A stretch of 7,024 nucleotides of DNA from a bacterium. GTDB taxonomy: Bacteria; SZUA-79; Acidulodesulfobacterales; Acidulodesulfobacteraceae. Position 1 is the first letter of the stretch, and every line of letters begins with the position of its first letter. The notes beneath the pieces are model-generated. The model ran no database searches. It was not told the origin of the DNA and was given only the letters and a program-made list of their open reading frames with translations. The DNA is taken from assembly GCA_021821565.1 (NCBI GenBank), contig JAKACI010000079.1:1-7024 (forward strand), written 5' to 3'. Both the position numbers and the translations under genes were made by a program. This document shows positions 6,046 to 7,024 of this stretch, piece by piece.

Positions 6046-6060
6046 AGAAAATTATTTTCT
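6046..6060. repeat. Small inverted repeat AGAAAAT-T-ATTTTCT
   Basis: Two 7-base arms around a single T lie 76 bases after the ring-nuclease stop codon. The arms are mostly AT, and a DNA-binding site is as likely as an RNA hairpin. It lies just left of the larger 41-base palindrome. Confidence 0.35.
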
Positions 6061-6067
6061 GATTGTT

Positions 6068-6108
6068 ATTATCAATTATATTATATATTATATAATATAA
6101 TTGATAAT
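6068..6108. repeat. 41-base near-perfect AT palindrome between crn2 and cas6
   Basis: Twenty-base arms (6068-6087 and 6089-6108) are fully complementary around a single central T at 6088. The left arm begins ATTATCAATTATATTATATA and the right arm mirrors it. A tract of TTTT (6108-6111) follows, so as RNA it could be an unusually AT-rich terminator of the ring-nuclease transcript. As DNA it is a candidate regulator-binding site or cruciform. Its right arm contains the candidate -35 box of the cas6 promoter, so a protein bound here could control cas6. Confidence 0.75.
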
Positions 6109-6129
6109 TTTATAAAATGATTATATATA
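6101..6129 (+). promoter_or_regulatory. Candidate promoter of cas6
   Basis: TTGATA (6101-6106, five of six bases of the -35 consensus) is followed 17 bases later by TATATA (6124-6129), or 19 bases later by TATAAC (6126-6131) as the -10 box. The leader to the ATG at 6183 would be about 45 bases. The -35 box lies inside the right arm of the 41-base palindrome. AT-rich DNA yields many such matches, so this is tentative. Confidence 0.4.
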
Positions 6130-6182
6130 ACAAACATATAAAAGAAATCATTTAACATAAATTTTAATTATATCAAACTAAT

Positions 6183-7024
6183 ATGAAATATATTCATATT
6201 GCAGTTTACCCTGAAGAAAATAAAAATTTTACAATATTGCCTTTCCTCGGTTCAACCATTAGAGGCGCTTTTGGAGTAAGTCTTAAAAACATAGTTTGCA
6301 TTAATCCTTCGTATGAATGCAAGGACAGTTTCTGTGCCGATAAATGTATTTATTTTAAATTTTTCGAGACGCCGAATAAAACCCCTAATTATCGTTTTGA
6401 CATAGGACTAAATCAAAAAAATTTTGATTTCGGCATATTTTTGTTTAACGACGGCATATATCATTATCCTTACGTACTTGCCGCAATTCATAAAATGCTT
6501 ACCGATATAGGCATAGGGTCAACCCGCTGCAAATTTTCAATAAATAAAATAAAAGTTAACGGAATAGATATAATAAAGAGCGGAGATTTTGATATTTCAA
6601 AAACAGAACCCTATGAATTTGATTTAATGAACATTGTTTCTGAAAATTATAATATGATGATTGAAATTGACGAATCATTTAAAATATGCGAACATACTAC
6701 CGGCATTATTGATACTATTGGTGCAATATCAAATAATAAACTTAATAATATATCTGGCGAATCAAATAAAAATAAAAATGATAATAGGCTGCAGAAAAAA
6801 GAATATACAAAAATAAAATTAAAATTCTTAACCCCGCTAAGAATTAAACAAAATAATTGCTTAGTCAGAGATATGATTAATTTAGATAAATTATTGCAGG
6901 CAATTTATTTTAGAATATGCGAAATTGAAGGGGAAGAAAGACAACATTTAAATTATAAACCCTGTTATAAAATATTATCAAAAAATATTAAATTTGAAGA
7001 TTATTCAAGGTATTCAAACAGGCA
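6183..7024 (+). CDS. cas6: CRISPR-associated endoribonuclease Cas6 (RAMP superfamily), 3' end outside window
   Basis: An uninterrupted frame of 280 complete codons runs from ATG 6183 to the window edge. Cas6 cuts pre-crRNA within each CRISPR repeat to give the guides used by type III (and some type I) complexes. The protein resembles the COG5551/PF10040 Cas6 branch. It has LPFLGSTIRGAFGVSLKNIVC (19-39), then a cysteine cluster (Cys39, Cys46, Cys51, Cys55) ending in CIYFKFFETP (55-64), then FGIFLFNDGIYHYPYVLAAI (83-102), GIGSTRCKFSINKIKVNG (110-127) and the second-half motif KLKFLTPLRIKQNN (212-225). The spaced Cys residues are a familiar feature of this branch and may bind a metal. An Asn/Lys-rich low-complexity insert (about 183-206) separates the two ferredoxin-like halves. 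The C-terminal glycine-rich loop lies beyond the window. No Shine-Dalgarno precedes the ATG, but the conserved region starts so early that an alternative start is unlikely. With the upstream ring nuclease this marks the edge of a type III locus. Confidence 0.85.
   Translation, partial: MKYIHIAVYPEENKNFTILPFLGSTIRGAFGVSLKNIVCINPSYECKDSFCADKCIYFKFFETPNKTPNYRFDIGLNQKNFDFGIFLFNDGIYHYPYVLAAIHKMLTDIGIGSTRCKFSINKIKVNGIDIIKSGDFDISKTEPYEFDLMNIVSENYNMMIEIDESFKICEHTTGIIDTIGAISNNKLNNISGESNKNKNDNRLQKKEYTKIKLKFLTPLRIKQNNCLVRDMINLDKLLQAIYFRICEIEGEERQHLNYKPCYKILSKNIKFEDYSRYSNR

Overview
The window comes from a very AT-rich Gram-negative bacterium. An outer-membrane TolC-type channel and an inner-membrane HlyD/EmrA adaptor imply a double envelope. 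The proteins are rich in Asn, Lys and Ile, with poly-Asn stretches in several of them. A c-type cytochrome and a cobalamin-dependent radical SAM enzyme resembling hopanoid methylases suggest a respiring bacterium that may make hopanoids. AT-rich deltaproteobacterial-type lineages from acidic, metal-rich sites would fit, but this placement is an inference from style and not a measurement.

Region 1 (1 to about 3576) is a run of four same-strand genes with small gaps (54, 41 and 15 bases), probably one operon. They are the C-terminal 207 residues of a TolC-family outer-membrane protein, an EmrA-like membrane fusion protein, a small membrane-anchored or exported monohaem cytochrome c, and a nucleotidyltransferase of the RlaP type with Asn-rich inserts. 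The inner-membrane transporter expected beside the EmrA-like adaptor is not in the window.

Region 2 (3577 to 5240) starts with a 236-base spacer. It holds a short repeat-bounded tract that looks like decayed coding DNA, a consensus -10 box, and an 8-base tandem repeat that runs into the start codon of the next gene. That gene encodes a B12-binding radical SAM protein of 475 residues whose motifs most resemble the hopanoid C-3 methylase HpnR.

Region 3 (5241 to 5627) is a 387-base stretch without genes, dense in symmetric DNA. It has a perfect 24-base palindrome overlapping a 16-base palindrome, a 10-base tandem duplication, and a 155-base element with perfect 16-base terminal inverted repeats and nested inner arms (MITE-like, or a long RNA hairpin).

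Region 4 (5628 to 7024) is the left edge of a probable type III CRISPR-Cas locus. A 113-residue DUF1874 protein (AcrIII-1/Crn2 ring nuclease family, predicted to degrade the cA4 second messenger) is followed, after a 41-base AT palindrome and a candidate promoter, by the start of a cas6 gene that runs off the window. The cas6 reading frame has no stop before the window end, and its protein carries a four-cysteine cluster. No CRISPR array is visible. The most interesting point is the ring nuclease beside cas6, which implies a cyclic-oligoadenylate-signalling CRISPR system with a built-in off-switch and makes the unseen sequence to the right worth reading.
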